Positions 1 to 13,200 of a stretch of 64,000 bases of DNA are shown here, one piece after another; position 1 is the stretch's first letter; every line of letters begins with the position of its first letter. Position numbers and translations under genes: made by a program. The notes beneath the pieces are model-generated. The model was not told the DNA's origin and did not search any database. It worked only from the letters and a program-made list of their open reading frames with translations. Source of the stretch: Oscarella lobularis (taxonomy: Eukaryota > Porifera > Homoscleromorpha > Homosclerophorida > Oscarellidae); assembly GCF_947507565.1 (NCBI RefSeq), contig NC_089188.1, forward strand, positions 806,001-870,000. The letters are read 5' to 3'.

Positions 1-3
1 TGT

Positions 4-2889
4 TCAAACGTAAATGTTCAAGTAGTATAACTCTCGATTTATGACCCTTGAACAGTATGGCCTAAACACCCCCATCACAACGCTAAAACCGATCCAATTG
101 TTCGTCTTCACCCTGAGCTGCTTTCCGATTCTGTAAGCCTTTTCCTGCTGCTTTTCATTAACGTGAATAGGCCTGTTTGTATCCGTAATTTTTAAAATGC
201 TTCCATTATTCAACGCAATAACAAATTGGCTCTGCGTTCCGAGAAGACTAAACCCGGGAACAAAGTTCCCTATCACGGGAAAGGGCAAAGTCTCTTTACG
301 CTGCGACGTCCCAGAAAACGGACCTAAAACCATATCGAACATTACTCGGTTGAAAAACTTTCTACTAATAATTGCCTTCAACAAAAAGAAAATTTTCTGG
401 ACTCAGCGTTAGAAGATTGTTCAGTTGACCAACAGTTCCTGCCATTCGATCGAAAATCGTGATTTATCTTAAGATTATAAATATTTATACCAAGAGCATC
501 CTTCTTCTGCAGCACTCTATCCGCAGAATGAGCTAATGACCAGAGTCGAAGAAACCCCTACGTACACACCGTAAGTCCCATCCCCAATGTCCTCTCTGTG
601 CAGGTTACCTACCAAAGAGTCAATCGTTAGAATACGAGAAGAATCTTGACTCCACGCCAGGTTGATAATTGACGCTTGAATTTGAGCCGTCTGATGACGC
701 ACAATTCGCGGAGGCTGATAATAGAAATCCAATATAAAAATATCCCCTACATAGAAGACGTTGGCATTAGTACCAAAATACTTGTATGAGTAATCAATTA
801 CCTAATAAACTCCCTAAAGCTATATATCTATCGATATAATCAGTCTTTGACACAGATATTCCTCTTGCGTGGTCAGGAAGTTGAATCCAGGATACAAGAG
901 ATTTACATTGCTACAAAGAAATTGTAAATCCACAATCACAAATTTGGGCCATACCTCCCAATAGTCCATTTCCGCTTCACGATATATTTCTGATATTACC
1001 TTCGTCGGCGATGTGATGCCAAGAAACTCAATCAAAGTCACGTCCTCATCCTCGATCTCAGGACTGAAAAACCGTAAAGTAGTTACTACTAAAGATCAAC
1101 TTTGATATCTCATACCCTGATTGGCGTATTTGCGTTTGCATTCCTGTTCCAATCCAAGAAGAGAGTGAATGCCGGTAAATGTCGTGCCTAATACATAATA
1201 GAGACACTTTCGTTATCATGTCCTCTCCCTCACTTCCGCTTTCTAGACTTCGTCATCTCTTTATATGAATTTTGTACCAGCTGATGAAGTCCTGGATTAT
1301 GTGCATTTCCATGACTGGCTACGCTCTAAATAAATTTTCGCTAAGTGAGGTGTATGCCAGATGAAGCCCACAAACCTCTGATGTCTCGATAAAGAGTGAA
1401 AATACAATCTTTTCTGACATTGCAAAGGCGTCTATCACTTCTGTGACTATCTCCTTACAAAATGCGGGCATTTCCTACAGATATAAATAATTTTCAACTA
1501 AATCCTAGGAATCTATTTAATTAAAGTCAAACTTTATCTATGATTTCGTAAAGTATGGCCTGTGCTTCCTTATGCATTGAAAGCAGACGTTTTTCTCTTT
1601 CCAGTTTTCGTCTCTCGTTTTCCCAAATAATCCTTAACAAAAATCAATAAATGAAAAGACTAATTGACGCGTGTCATCCCACTCACTCTTGCGTTTTAAT
1701 GTCAATAGCATCAAAACCAACCAAAGTCACCTGATCCATAGCCTGATCGACTAACTCCAACAACAAGTCCCGGACCTGAGTTTTCCAAATAATTTTGAAA
1801 ATCTAGATATAAATACTAAGTATCTCAGGTCAGATTACCATGTGGTAGTCCATAATTTGCCAATCTTCATATGAACGGATGTCAAACTCCCCGTGATATT
1901 CCAGCACTCCTCCACTAAAAACTTTCTTCTCTTGCCACTCCAAAACTTCTTTTCTAATTAATTATCAGATATCCAATTATCCATTCAAAGTACCCCACAA
2001 CTACTCACTTCAACACGTGCAGCTTTTGCTTGTCCCTTGGCAACTCGGCAACAACTTTTTCGACGCCTCGAACATCTGTGCATTGAAGCCGCCTTCGTCC
2101 CATTTTCCGTCTCTGCTCCTTCCAGTCTTTTTCTTTTTCATTCAATTGTTCCAATGTCTCTTCAAATTTCTTTTCGTGCTGATCAAGGACGTCTCGGAAA
2201 ATCTGCTCGCGATCTTCCGAAATTCCAACGGGTGGGCCGAAGCCGAGTACAGGTTTGACCTGCTCGTCGAAATCAACCTTCGTTAGGTACACATACACAG
2301 CAAGATAAATCAATCAATCAATATCAATCATAATAATATAACATACCGATCCAGTTAACAGATCTCGATATCGCTTATCTCTGTATTTCACAATATCCCG
2401 TACCGCTTCGAGTTCAAGTTTTCTGCGTGAAAACAACAATAAAAGATTGACCTTTTTTCGGTTTGAAATCGTCATTGCCTCTCGTTCATCACAGATGACA
2501 TTTCCTCTTTCGCTTTTCGAATTTCTCTCAGCTTCAATTCCTGCATGGCTAGATGGCATATTGTCGAATTCAATTTTTCGTCTTCTTGCTGCATGCCAAT
2601 GCGAAAGATCGCAACTTTTTTTCTGTCGCCGGTTTCAGCACCTAGAACGCACCTCCTTTCGCCGTTTCTCTTCCCTCTCTCTTTCCTCGCGCTGTTCATG
2701 TCTCCTTTTCTTTTCTAAAGCCTCTTTTCGCTCTCTTTCTCGCTCAAGATCGTCTAGTCGCTTTCTTGTCTCGTTCAACTGACCTTCCTGTGCTACTAGC
2801 TGCAGGGAACAATTAGAAACCAGCTAAAAAGACGCAGATCGACACACTTGGCTTTTCAAAGTTTCGATTTCATCTCCGTTGAGCGACAT
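4..2889 (-). CDS. Coiled-coil + WD-like repeat protein, multi-exon, family not recognised
   Basis: I do not recognise the family. The start at 2889 gives MSLNGDEIETLKSQ; a 46-nt intron then leads into a charged coiled coil rich in E, R and K (about 2450-2810). Further exons are a conserved-looking block with VKPVLGFGPPVGISED (about 2005-2290), GEFDIRSYEDWQIMDYHM (about 1840-1920) and a helical block (about 1440-1800). The C-terminal part is beta-rich and WD-like, e.g. INLAWSQDSSRILTIDS (about 600-680) and QFVIALNNGSILKITD (about 190-240). The open frame ends at 4, so the gene may stop here or be spliced beyond the window edge. A coiled-coil N-terminus with a WD-like C-terminus fits a ciliary or scaffold protein, but that is inference. 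Introns are about 40-60 bp. The promoter lies in the gap before ORC5 and holds a 40-bp tandem repeat. Confidence 0.55.
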
Positions 2890-2925
2890 GATTACCTTTA
2901 CGGCAGTAGTAAGACCGCAACTATG

Positions 2926-3005
2926 TATACGTCACATCATAGATCTCTCTCTAATATCTATGATGTATACGTCACATCATAGATCTCTCTCTAATATCTA
3001 TGGTC
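2926..3005. repeat. Two tandem 40-bp units with CRE-like core in a promoter
   Basis: The unit starting at 2926 is repeated exactly at 2966. On the minus strand each copy contains TGACGTA, a CREB/ATF-type half site. The pair sits 37-116 bp upstream of the start codon at 2889, so it is in the promoter or 5' leader of the coiled-coil/WD gene. Confidence 0.8.
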
Positions 3006-3306
3006 ACATCGTCCATTCTAAATTGTCTCTCTTCAATTTCATAAAACATTGCTTTTAAATGAAAAGCCTTCTAGCCATTAGGATATGAGCTAATTTTAGC
3101 CAAATTCTGACCGGTATTTACTGATACCGGGTAATCATTGCACATTGTACGCCACAACTGCTTCTTGGAAACATCAGCACATGCTTGCGGTGCAACAAAG
3201 TAAAAACGTTTGGTCGTTAATTTATTATTTAATTACTTGCTAAGGTTATGTTACTGTTCTGACAGGTAGTGAGATAAATTAAAATCAACAGCTCTAAAGA
3301 AAAAGA

Positions 3307-6045
3307 TCAGAACTTATATCTCATAGAAGAAAGCGTTTCCAACCTTGCTGATGATTGTACAAAAGAAAACGATGCTCTACACTAAAGATACAAAAAGATG
3401 ATACAAGTGACAGATACAAAAATCGAAAATCCTCACAAAATATTTTGGACCTTCAAGACAGTCGCCCTTTCCCGCAGCTTCAAACAACCTCAGACGAACC
3501 AAGGTCGAAATCTACAGAAAGAGTAAGCAAATACTACAAGAACGTTTTATCAGCACCCCCATACATGTTCTAAAACGGAAGAGGGCGACGGCTTCGTATC
3601 CTTTCTTACGATGTGATAAAAGATAGCCAAAACTCGTTCAAGAGCAAATTTTTTCGGCTCCACAAAATTTCTAAAGCCCTGTATGCAAAAGTGCAAAATA
3701 AAGTTTAAATCGTAAACTTCCTCTTAAGAATATTTACTTTAGGCTTCTTTCTAGCGTGCTTCTGTCTTTGAGAAAGTTTAGGCCTTTCCTTCGCGAACAT
3801 TTGCAAGTCGGACTTAGGAGAATTGTGAGACGCCAGGTAGCCTGCAATCAGTGCAAATGTGACATAATAGGGAAGATCAACAGTCTCGAAGCGTGACGAA
3901 GAAAAGTGATAAAGAGCATCGATAACTTCCTGCAAATGAGGCTTCATATGAGAGAATAGTTGACTAGTGTTTTCCTCGGAGACTAAAACATCATACTAGC
4001 CCAAAAGTTCCAACTAAAGCGAATGCCTGAATTACTTGTTCCATTTCTGATTGGCTCGCAGTACTTTGGATGTATTTTAGCCACCTAAAAATAAAACGAT
4101 TTAAGCTTGCAGCTACTACTAGTAATAAATCCTCTCACTAGATATCTCCACTCTGTTATGTCCTGGCACACAAGACGGCACATACTGCATAACAGTTGAA
4201 TAAATCGACGAAAAAACCCAATTGGTTGGTCAGGCGGGCAATCCAAGGATAAGATATTGACTACATTGCCTACAAACGCAACTATAGTATTAAAACGCTC
4301 AGTGGCGATTTCTCACTTTCCGAGTATCTGGGAAACGATATCTGTACAGGACGCAAAAGTCCTGTGTTAAAGAAAAATTTCTGAAATTCAACTCGCGTTA
4401 TAAAAATAACGCTGACGTCAAAGTCAACCTAAACACAATCTCCTAAGTAATTATTTTCAATTGCCAAGGGAAGTACTATTTCATTGAAGCGAGACAGGGC
4501 TTGAGGAAGAGAAGGGCTGATCCGAATTAGTCTCTCAGCCTTGTCAAGAGCAATATAAAAAGGTCGACTCCCTTTCAATCTCATCGACTTGATAGCGCGA
4601 ATGAAATCATTCAACGTGGTGCACGACCTGACGGAAGTGTCAGACCCATCAGAAACTAAATAGGTCTGTTTAGTTATTAGCAAATGAGAGGCGTTCTTAC
4701 TCATACATGAGGCAAGCTGTTGAAGAATTGTTCCATAGAGGAGCGCTTGAGTGTAGCACTCCACACAGCTAACAAAGGCGTAAGGAGCCTAAATCGCATA
4801 TAACAAATGACCTAATTAATTAATTAATTAATTAAGTAACGTTACGCGGTACTTTTAAACTCTTTAGCACTGTTTGTACTACAACTGTTTTGCCAGTAGA
4901 TGCTAATCCCCAGACGTAAATAAACGGTGCTGGCACCTAATCAAATAAGTAAGATGAACTGATTATCAAATTAGTCATTTTCGAAATTCTGCCACTTGCT
5001 TGAGATGAAAGCAAAGCAATCAGCGTCTCTATTTGCTTCCTTCTCCCCGGCAACGCATTGTAAAAAGAATGACAATCGTTGGCGTCATCTTCGCGACTTG
5101 GCTCCAACTCGAGTCTGGTATTGACATGTTCGATCTCTTTTTCCTCGTCTTTCTCGTCAAAGAAGACGCTCCTATTTGCTAATACCGCGTCAAAGTCATC
5201 CCTTTCATCATTCTTCTCTTCCTCCTCCTCCTCTTCGGCAACGGGCTCCTTCTCCTGTTCGTCCTCTTCACCAGAAGAGCCCAACTTCTGACGAACGTCA
5301 CTCAGTTCTGAGTCAATCACTGCCTCCTCATTTTCCTCCTTCTCCTTCTCACAATTATCCTCTTCCTCTTCATCATCCTTATCGACGCCGGCAGTGTAAG
5401 GAGGTGTAACTTTTTCATGACGCCGGACCGTCGTTGTTGAATTCTCTTTCTTCTTCGTCTCCTTACTTTCTGCTGACTTCTCTTCCTGCTTTTCTCCTTC
5501 TTCTTCTTCTTCCTCGTCCTCTGATAATTCTACTACCACACGACGTTTTCTTAGCCTCCTCTTTTTCTTGCTAATTGTATCGTTCCTAAGTGCACCTTTC
5601 AAAATAAAATTAATTAATTAATTTATTAATTAAAGCGAACGTTCTCCTCCTTACGTGGCGAAACGGTTTCTCTTCTTTTCTGACGCCGACATTTTCTCTT
5701 CGGATACGTTATCCCTTCCACTTCTGACTCGGAACTCGACGAACCGAAATCATAAACGTTCCGTTGCGACGACTTTCTCCGACGACGAGAGAACTGAAAA
5801 GACGACTTGTCTCCCCATTTCTTTTGCTTCTCTCAACTCGTCTCACCCACTGCTTCAGCTGGACTCGACTTAGCTTCGTTTTACGTTCGAGAACGCCGAG
5901 TTTGGCGGAGGACGGTTCGCCTGCCGATGATTGATAAGCCTTCTCTAAGATCGAAGGAATGTCCTAGTCAAAACACTTGTGAGAGATCGGAAGCAAATCG
6001 TAGCCAGACGTTTCGTACAGTGTAGGGCAATGGTTTTCGATGCAT
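3307..6045 (-). CDS. ORC5: Origin recognition complex subunit 5 with long acidic N-terminal extension
   Basis: ORC5 is an AAA+-like subunit of the nuclear complex that marks replication origins and loads MCM. The Walker A motif is WGLASTGKTVVVQ (about 4895-4940), followed by FVSCVECYTQALLYG, DKAERLIRI (sensor region), VDLPYYVTFALIAGYLASHN (about 3830-3885) and LERVLAIFYHIV. The C-terminus is assembled across two short introns and ends at the TGA at 3307; it aligns along its length with animal ORC5 tails (LEGPKYFCRASFSFVQSSAR). Introns are as short as 39 bp (3679-3717). Unusually, about 270 residues precede the ORC homology: exons MHRKPLPYT, a basic block (SRRRRKSSQR) and a Glu-rich acidic exon (4990-5600), in frame with the ORC5 block GRRKQIETLIALLSSQ. 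The start at 6045 is the only ATG that opens this chain. It lies 85 bp downstream of the RFC4 stop. Confidence 0.9.
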
Positions 6046-6130
6046 TTGGTCGCGGTGGCAAAGTCACATGCGCTCCGCCAACGAAGACCCGGACTGACCG
6101 GACAAACGCGCGTGACTATTATATTTCTCG

Positions 6131-7759
6131 CTAAGAAGGGTGACAAAATAGCTGCATTATCAAAGAACAAAGATCCATTATTTGCAAATATTCGTCAGCC
6201 CCATCACATAACCGCTTATCAATGACCTAGAGAGAAATGATCAACAACACGTGATTCTTTTACTTTTTTTTCCGACTTACTGCAAGTCTTTCTGCAATTT
6301 CAGCCATTTGCATGTCAGATAAGTCCATTTCAAGGACTTTATCATGGATCTGCTTTACTAGCTGCATTGCAGGATATCCATCAGCCATTAGATCCTACAT
6401 GAATAAATAATACAGCACCAGTCCGTACGGTATTGTCGCAAATTTTTGTTACCTTGACTGCATTATCCAATTTTTCATATAAATCTGAATGACACACCTC
6501 CAGCAGATTTTCAACAGTCGATGGAGGAATGATCTGAATAAATTATTTTCAAGTATTCAATTAATTAAAGAACAGTTTCTGTGTCTTCACCCCAGCTACT
6601 TCCACAACGTCATTCTCTGTTATTCCGCTGTCTCCTTTCAACCTGTGACAGCTTTGTAAATTCGTTATAGCCTAAATAAAACCCAAACTACTACACATCA
6701 GAGAACACTACTGGTCTTGTTTACCTTTCTCAGGTCGCCCCCAGAAGTTTCGATAAGAGCTCGGATAGAATTATCATCCGCTCGAACTCTCTCCTTTTCG
6801 CATATGAAATTCAATCTCGCTTCCAACGCATCGTACGACAACGGCTTGAATCTGAATTTCATGCAGCGCGAAGTGAGCGGATCAATGATTCTAAATCAAT
6901 TCAAATTCATCAAGATCCACTTTCACTATCTTTATTAGAACAATACCTGCTTATGTAATTGCAGATTAGACAAAATCGAGTCGTCTTCGTCTCCTTTTCC
7001 ATGGTGCGTCTCAGAGCCGCTTGAGCAAAGCTCGTCATATTGTCTGCTTCATCGAGAATTATGATCTTGAAAGGAGGACAGCTTCTCCCACTAAAAAAAA
7101 TATTTAAAAGATAACGATTAGAACTAGAATACCAAGTAAACAAAACATTCAACTTACTCTGGCCTCGTAGCTGACGTCGTGAAACGAGAGAAAGTCTTCA
7201 CTTTATCTCGAATAACCTGAACAGAGAGAAGGCGTTTCTACAACACAAAAGACGAACGTTCCTAAAGAGGCATACCTGAATCCCTCTCTCATCGGAAGCA
7301 TTCAATTCCAATACACGATCTTTATAAAGGTCGTGACTATGGGAAAAGAAAGTTCAGTCATGTCCCTTATAACCGTTTCGTGGCTGGAAATTCGTTTTCT
7401 AACCTGAACAGTTGCCTCGCTGACGCTAATATGGTCGAAGTCTTTCCTGTCCCGGGAGGACCGTAGAACAGCAAATTTGGCAGCTAGGAACGATTGATTC
7501 CCCAAATCGTTCATTTTTATGACTTAGTCTTACGTCGGCTCCCTCTAGTACTTTCTTCATTACCGCTACGACTTCGTCTTGATGCGATACATCTTCCACG
7601 GTCTTCGGACGGCTGTATTGGCGCGTCAGCAAGCGATTTCGAATCAATAGGTCATTAAACGTACTATTTCTCAACCCATGGCGCGTTCGGTTCTCTTTTT
7701 TCCTTCGTTTTTCCCAATTTCGGCTTCGAATGCGCCGAAACACCGAGAAAGGCGTCCAT
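6131..7759 (-). CDS. RFC4: Replication factor C subunit 4 (clamp loader)
   Basis: This is a small AAA+ subunit of the RFC clamp loader, which opens and loads PCNA during DNA synthesis. The start at 7759 gives [20 protein letters not shown], then [14 protein letters not shown] across an intron. The RFC boxes are present: Walker [17 protein letters not shown] (about 7425-7500), [10 protein letters not shown] (about 7270-7300), Walker [11 protein letters not shown] (about 7040-7075), the sensor/SRC block [20 protein letters not shown] (about 6950-7015), and the C-terminal collar ending [20 protein letters not shown] (stop 6131). [21 protein letters not shown] and [20 protein letters not shown] match RFC4 rather than RFC2, 3 or 5. 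Introns are about 40-60 bp. It is head-to-tail with ORC5. Confidence 0.93.
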
Positions 7760-8124
7760 CTCTTAGCGCACGCACATTGCCTACCACGTGAAAGAAATGC
7801 GGCAGCCGAAGCGAGCTGCTGAAACAGCATACAAAAAATCCGCTGACCTATTGAGTGGACTTAGAGTTACGCGTTTTTTGACCGTCTTCCTTCGAAGAGT
7901 TTATACTCTTCGACGCGCTTCAGTTCACGTGACTACATCTGAGATACAAATCCCGTATAGGATCAACACATAGAACACATAATAGAAAGAGGAAAGAACG
8001 GAAAAAATGCGCGCACCAATCAACAAATATCAATCAACGAACGGAAAAAATAAGACTAGATGATAATAATAATAATCGTACTAATAATGGCACAAGACAC
8101 ATTATTATATGTACATGCAGACGG
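7760..8124. other. Intergenic: RFC4 promoter and eIF4A 3' UTR
   Basis: No coding exon seen. 7760-7930 should hold the RFC4 promoter. 7980-8124 is an AT-rich stretch with ataataataat runs that fits the eIF4A 3' UTR. Confidence 0.5.
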
Positions 8125-10069
<1,945 letters not shown>

Positions 10070-10293
10070 GGCGATGTTGGAACCACAGAGCAGGGAGACT
10101 AGCGTCAGTAGGCAGTAGCGTGAGCGATTGCGCAAGGACAGCGTTTCCGGCATGCCAATCTATTACGAAATTGCCCACGTGAGAGCATAGATATCCCGTA
10201 TTCAACTGCGAATTTCTTTTAATTAATACGGGTAAACATAAAGAACTATTAGGAAAGGTTATTCGTTGTTTTGATAATGACTAGATACACCTC

Positions 10294-13200
10294 CTAATTC
10301 CACTTATCTGAGAAGATGGTGTTTCCTTCAAGCTCCGTCATATCGGAGCGAAGGCGTCGATTCCTAAATCAAGAAGGCTCTATCACCCTCAATCGCAATT
10401 ATAAATTCTTCTCACCCATGCGACGCGAGATCAGTGCTCTCTTCATTATACTCAACTTCATCTAACTCCTCGCCCTCTCCTTCATCTTCATCTTCTTCCT
10501 CTTTCTCAACATCACTATCGTCTTCACTCTGAGAACTTGTAGCACTGGCGTTGCTCGCCTCCTTTCGCGAAGAGAGAGAAGCGCTTTTTGCCGGAGAAAT
10601 GCTCTTTGCCTTTCTCTTTGCCGGTGTGACGCCTTTTTTCGAACCGCGGCGCTTTCCTTTGCTCTCTGTAGACACCCCAATAAAAGTAAAATTAAAGAGT
10701 CTCCGTATATTACTGTAATTACAATTATTGTCATTATATATATATATAAAACCCTTACTTTTATCAGGTGCTCCAATCTTGGGCGCTCCAGCGTTTCCCA
10801 CCCGAGCGACGATCCCTTTCTTTTTCTTTTTCCTCCCCGCTACTCCCGTCGGCTTCGCCGTTTTCTTTGCAGCTTTGGATTTTGACTTCTCCGCTGCGAC
10901 TTCCTTCGCTCCCAATAAGAGACGATAATTTCTTAGCGGCTGCAAATCTTCTTCAAAATCCAAAGTGGAGAGAATCTCTTCAGATAGTCTAGCATCCAAA
11001 TAAGGAAGACTGCAACACAAAGAACAATTGTTTAGTTGACCCCAGTGGACATTTCATGACTATCCACTTATAAGTTAGTGTACTGCATAATTAATAATTC
11101 GACTTTAGAACAGAGACATTTCCCTTACTACACGATTGACATTTAAAATCACTGATCATTTCTACTTACACTCCTTTATCCCCCGACTTGTCAATAGGAA
11201 GAAGTCTTGACGTGAACATGCCAGCCGTATTGAGAAAGGACAGACGATCTGGCGCCTCCGCGTCAGTCATGTTCGACAACGCGTACGCAATAGAATGCCT
11301 GGCGAAAACAGAAGTGTATACAACGGCGCACCTGTCACGACAATAATTCACATCGTTACCGGTGAAAAAGAATGATCTGTTCACGAGCTGACTGTTGACG
11401 AAGTCTGACTCCGTCACCCAAGAACGAAGCCAAATTCGATCCCAAGTCCTAACATTCCCAAAAGAATTAATTTGAGATTACCCTTATCGTAGTAGTAGTA
11501 CCTTGAGCATCACTACGCTATCAGGATCTTCCTCATACGCCTAAAATGGGAGAACTTTCATGTAGCAATAATTAGTAGTACAGGTACGTTGATTACCATT
11601 TGACTGGCTTGAAGTGGGAACTTGTAATATGAATGGGGATGCTTCTCTCTCAGTTTCTCAGCCAGTGATTTGTAGATGGATTCGTACATCATGCTGTACG
11701 GCTAAAAAGAGAAGAACGAAATGTATAAATACATACCAAAAAAAGTCGTTGAGACAAACTTTGTAATTGTGTTTGAGCGCAAAAATTGCGACTTTCGACG
11801 ACAGTACTTGACCCAGCTGAAGTCTCAGTAGTCCAGCAAGCGCTTCGCTCTGATAATGAAATTCGTCTACTTCCTCCTCTGTCATTTCTGAAAGGTTGAT
11901 TATGAGAACTAATAAAACTTCTCGCAATTGAATATTCACTCACGTGTCGGCAAAAAATCGTTTTTGTCCGAACTGAACGAAAAGGATTCGACAAAATCAA
12001 GCAGAAAATCTTCGAATGGCTGATCGGAAGAAAAACTGACGTCACCAGGCCCTAAAGAGAATGACTTGATCGTTCTTCTACTAAATACAACGCAATCGCA
12101 CTTCTTTCCCGTTTCTTCATTCGTTTCTCGTACACACTCATGTAATCCACGAGAGAAAGAAACGCCTAGAAAACGACATCGCCCAATACAACAAAATCCT
12201 TTTTTCGTTTGATCAACAACCTTTGGAGAAACTTCTTCTCCACTCTTCACGATTTCAACAGAATACTTCACGAATTTCTCCGTATTGACTTTGATCGAAT
12301 CCAATACCGTCTACAACGTAAATGACAAAAATAAAGAGAGAAAACTGCTTCGTCGTCTTTCAAACAAATACCCGTCTCTCGAGAGCGCCGCGCGAAACAA
12401 ACCACGTGAGAGCGTAATTCGCGCCAAAAAGAGCCAGCTCGACAATTTCCTCCGAAAGCGTCGACCACGACGAGAGAACTTTGTAAAATTCGTCGAAGCA
12501 ATAGAGAACGTCGTCGTAGTGATACTTCAAGAGCATCGTCACCCGATGCAAAGCGGGAATCAGATCGGATTCGTCCAAATTCTCCTCCTACGTACAGTAC
12601 ACGCGGGTGTCGTAGAGTCGATAAGCGAAATATTTACACGTACGATTGTGACCATCCTTTTTAGATCGTCCGCCGCCTCGGTGCAAATTTCATGGCAAAA
12701 CGTCACCTAATGGGCATTTTCCACGAAACTTCGTCGCGTCAAAGTATGTCGCGTTACCGCGGTGAAATGAGCTATAGCCGTCTCTTTGAGAAAGGGCACT
12801 AAAGATTGACAGGCGTTGTCGATGACCTTAATTGAAAGAAGAGTGAAACCCTCTCTATATGGCTTAATTAATGTAGTCGGTACTTTGGAGTTCGATGACT
12901 TTGTGATCGCTTCCTTCAGTTGAGCCCACAACTTTTCCTATTCCCGCGCGGAATGTGTCAAAAGAGACGCCAGTCGCTCTACGATGCTCACCGGAGAAAT
13001 GTCCCACTCGTCGTAGTAATCGACGTAAAAATACGTTGGGATGGCAACGAGATGTTGCAAGACTCCTTCGTCTGCAGCAAACTAAAGAAAGAGATCAAAC
13101 GTCACAAGCTAAGTAAGCAGAAAGCTTGTCGTTAAAAAGTAGTAATGTTTCACTACACAATTAAATCTGATGCCCAAGGCGCTTCAAATGATTGTGTACA

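Noticed and set aside
3355-3573. 72-codon plus-strand frame (TTG start)
   Set aside because: It is antisense to the last exons of ORC5, whose splice sites and family match are clear.
5079-5409. Ser/Pro-rich plus-strand frames
   Set aside because: They are the complement of the Glu-rich ORC5 exon; low complexity on the other strand produces them.
12285-12710. 141-codon plus-strand frame
   Set aside because: Antisense to STAG exons and introns; no family match.
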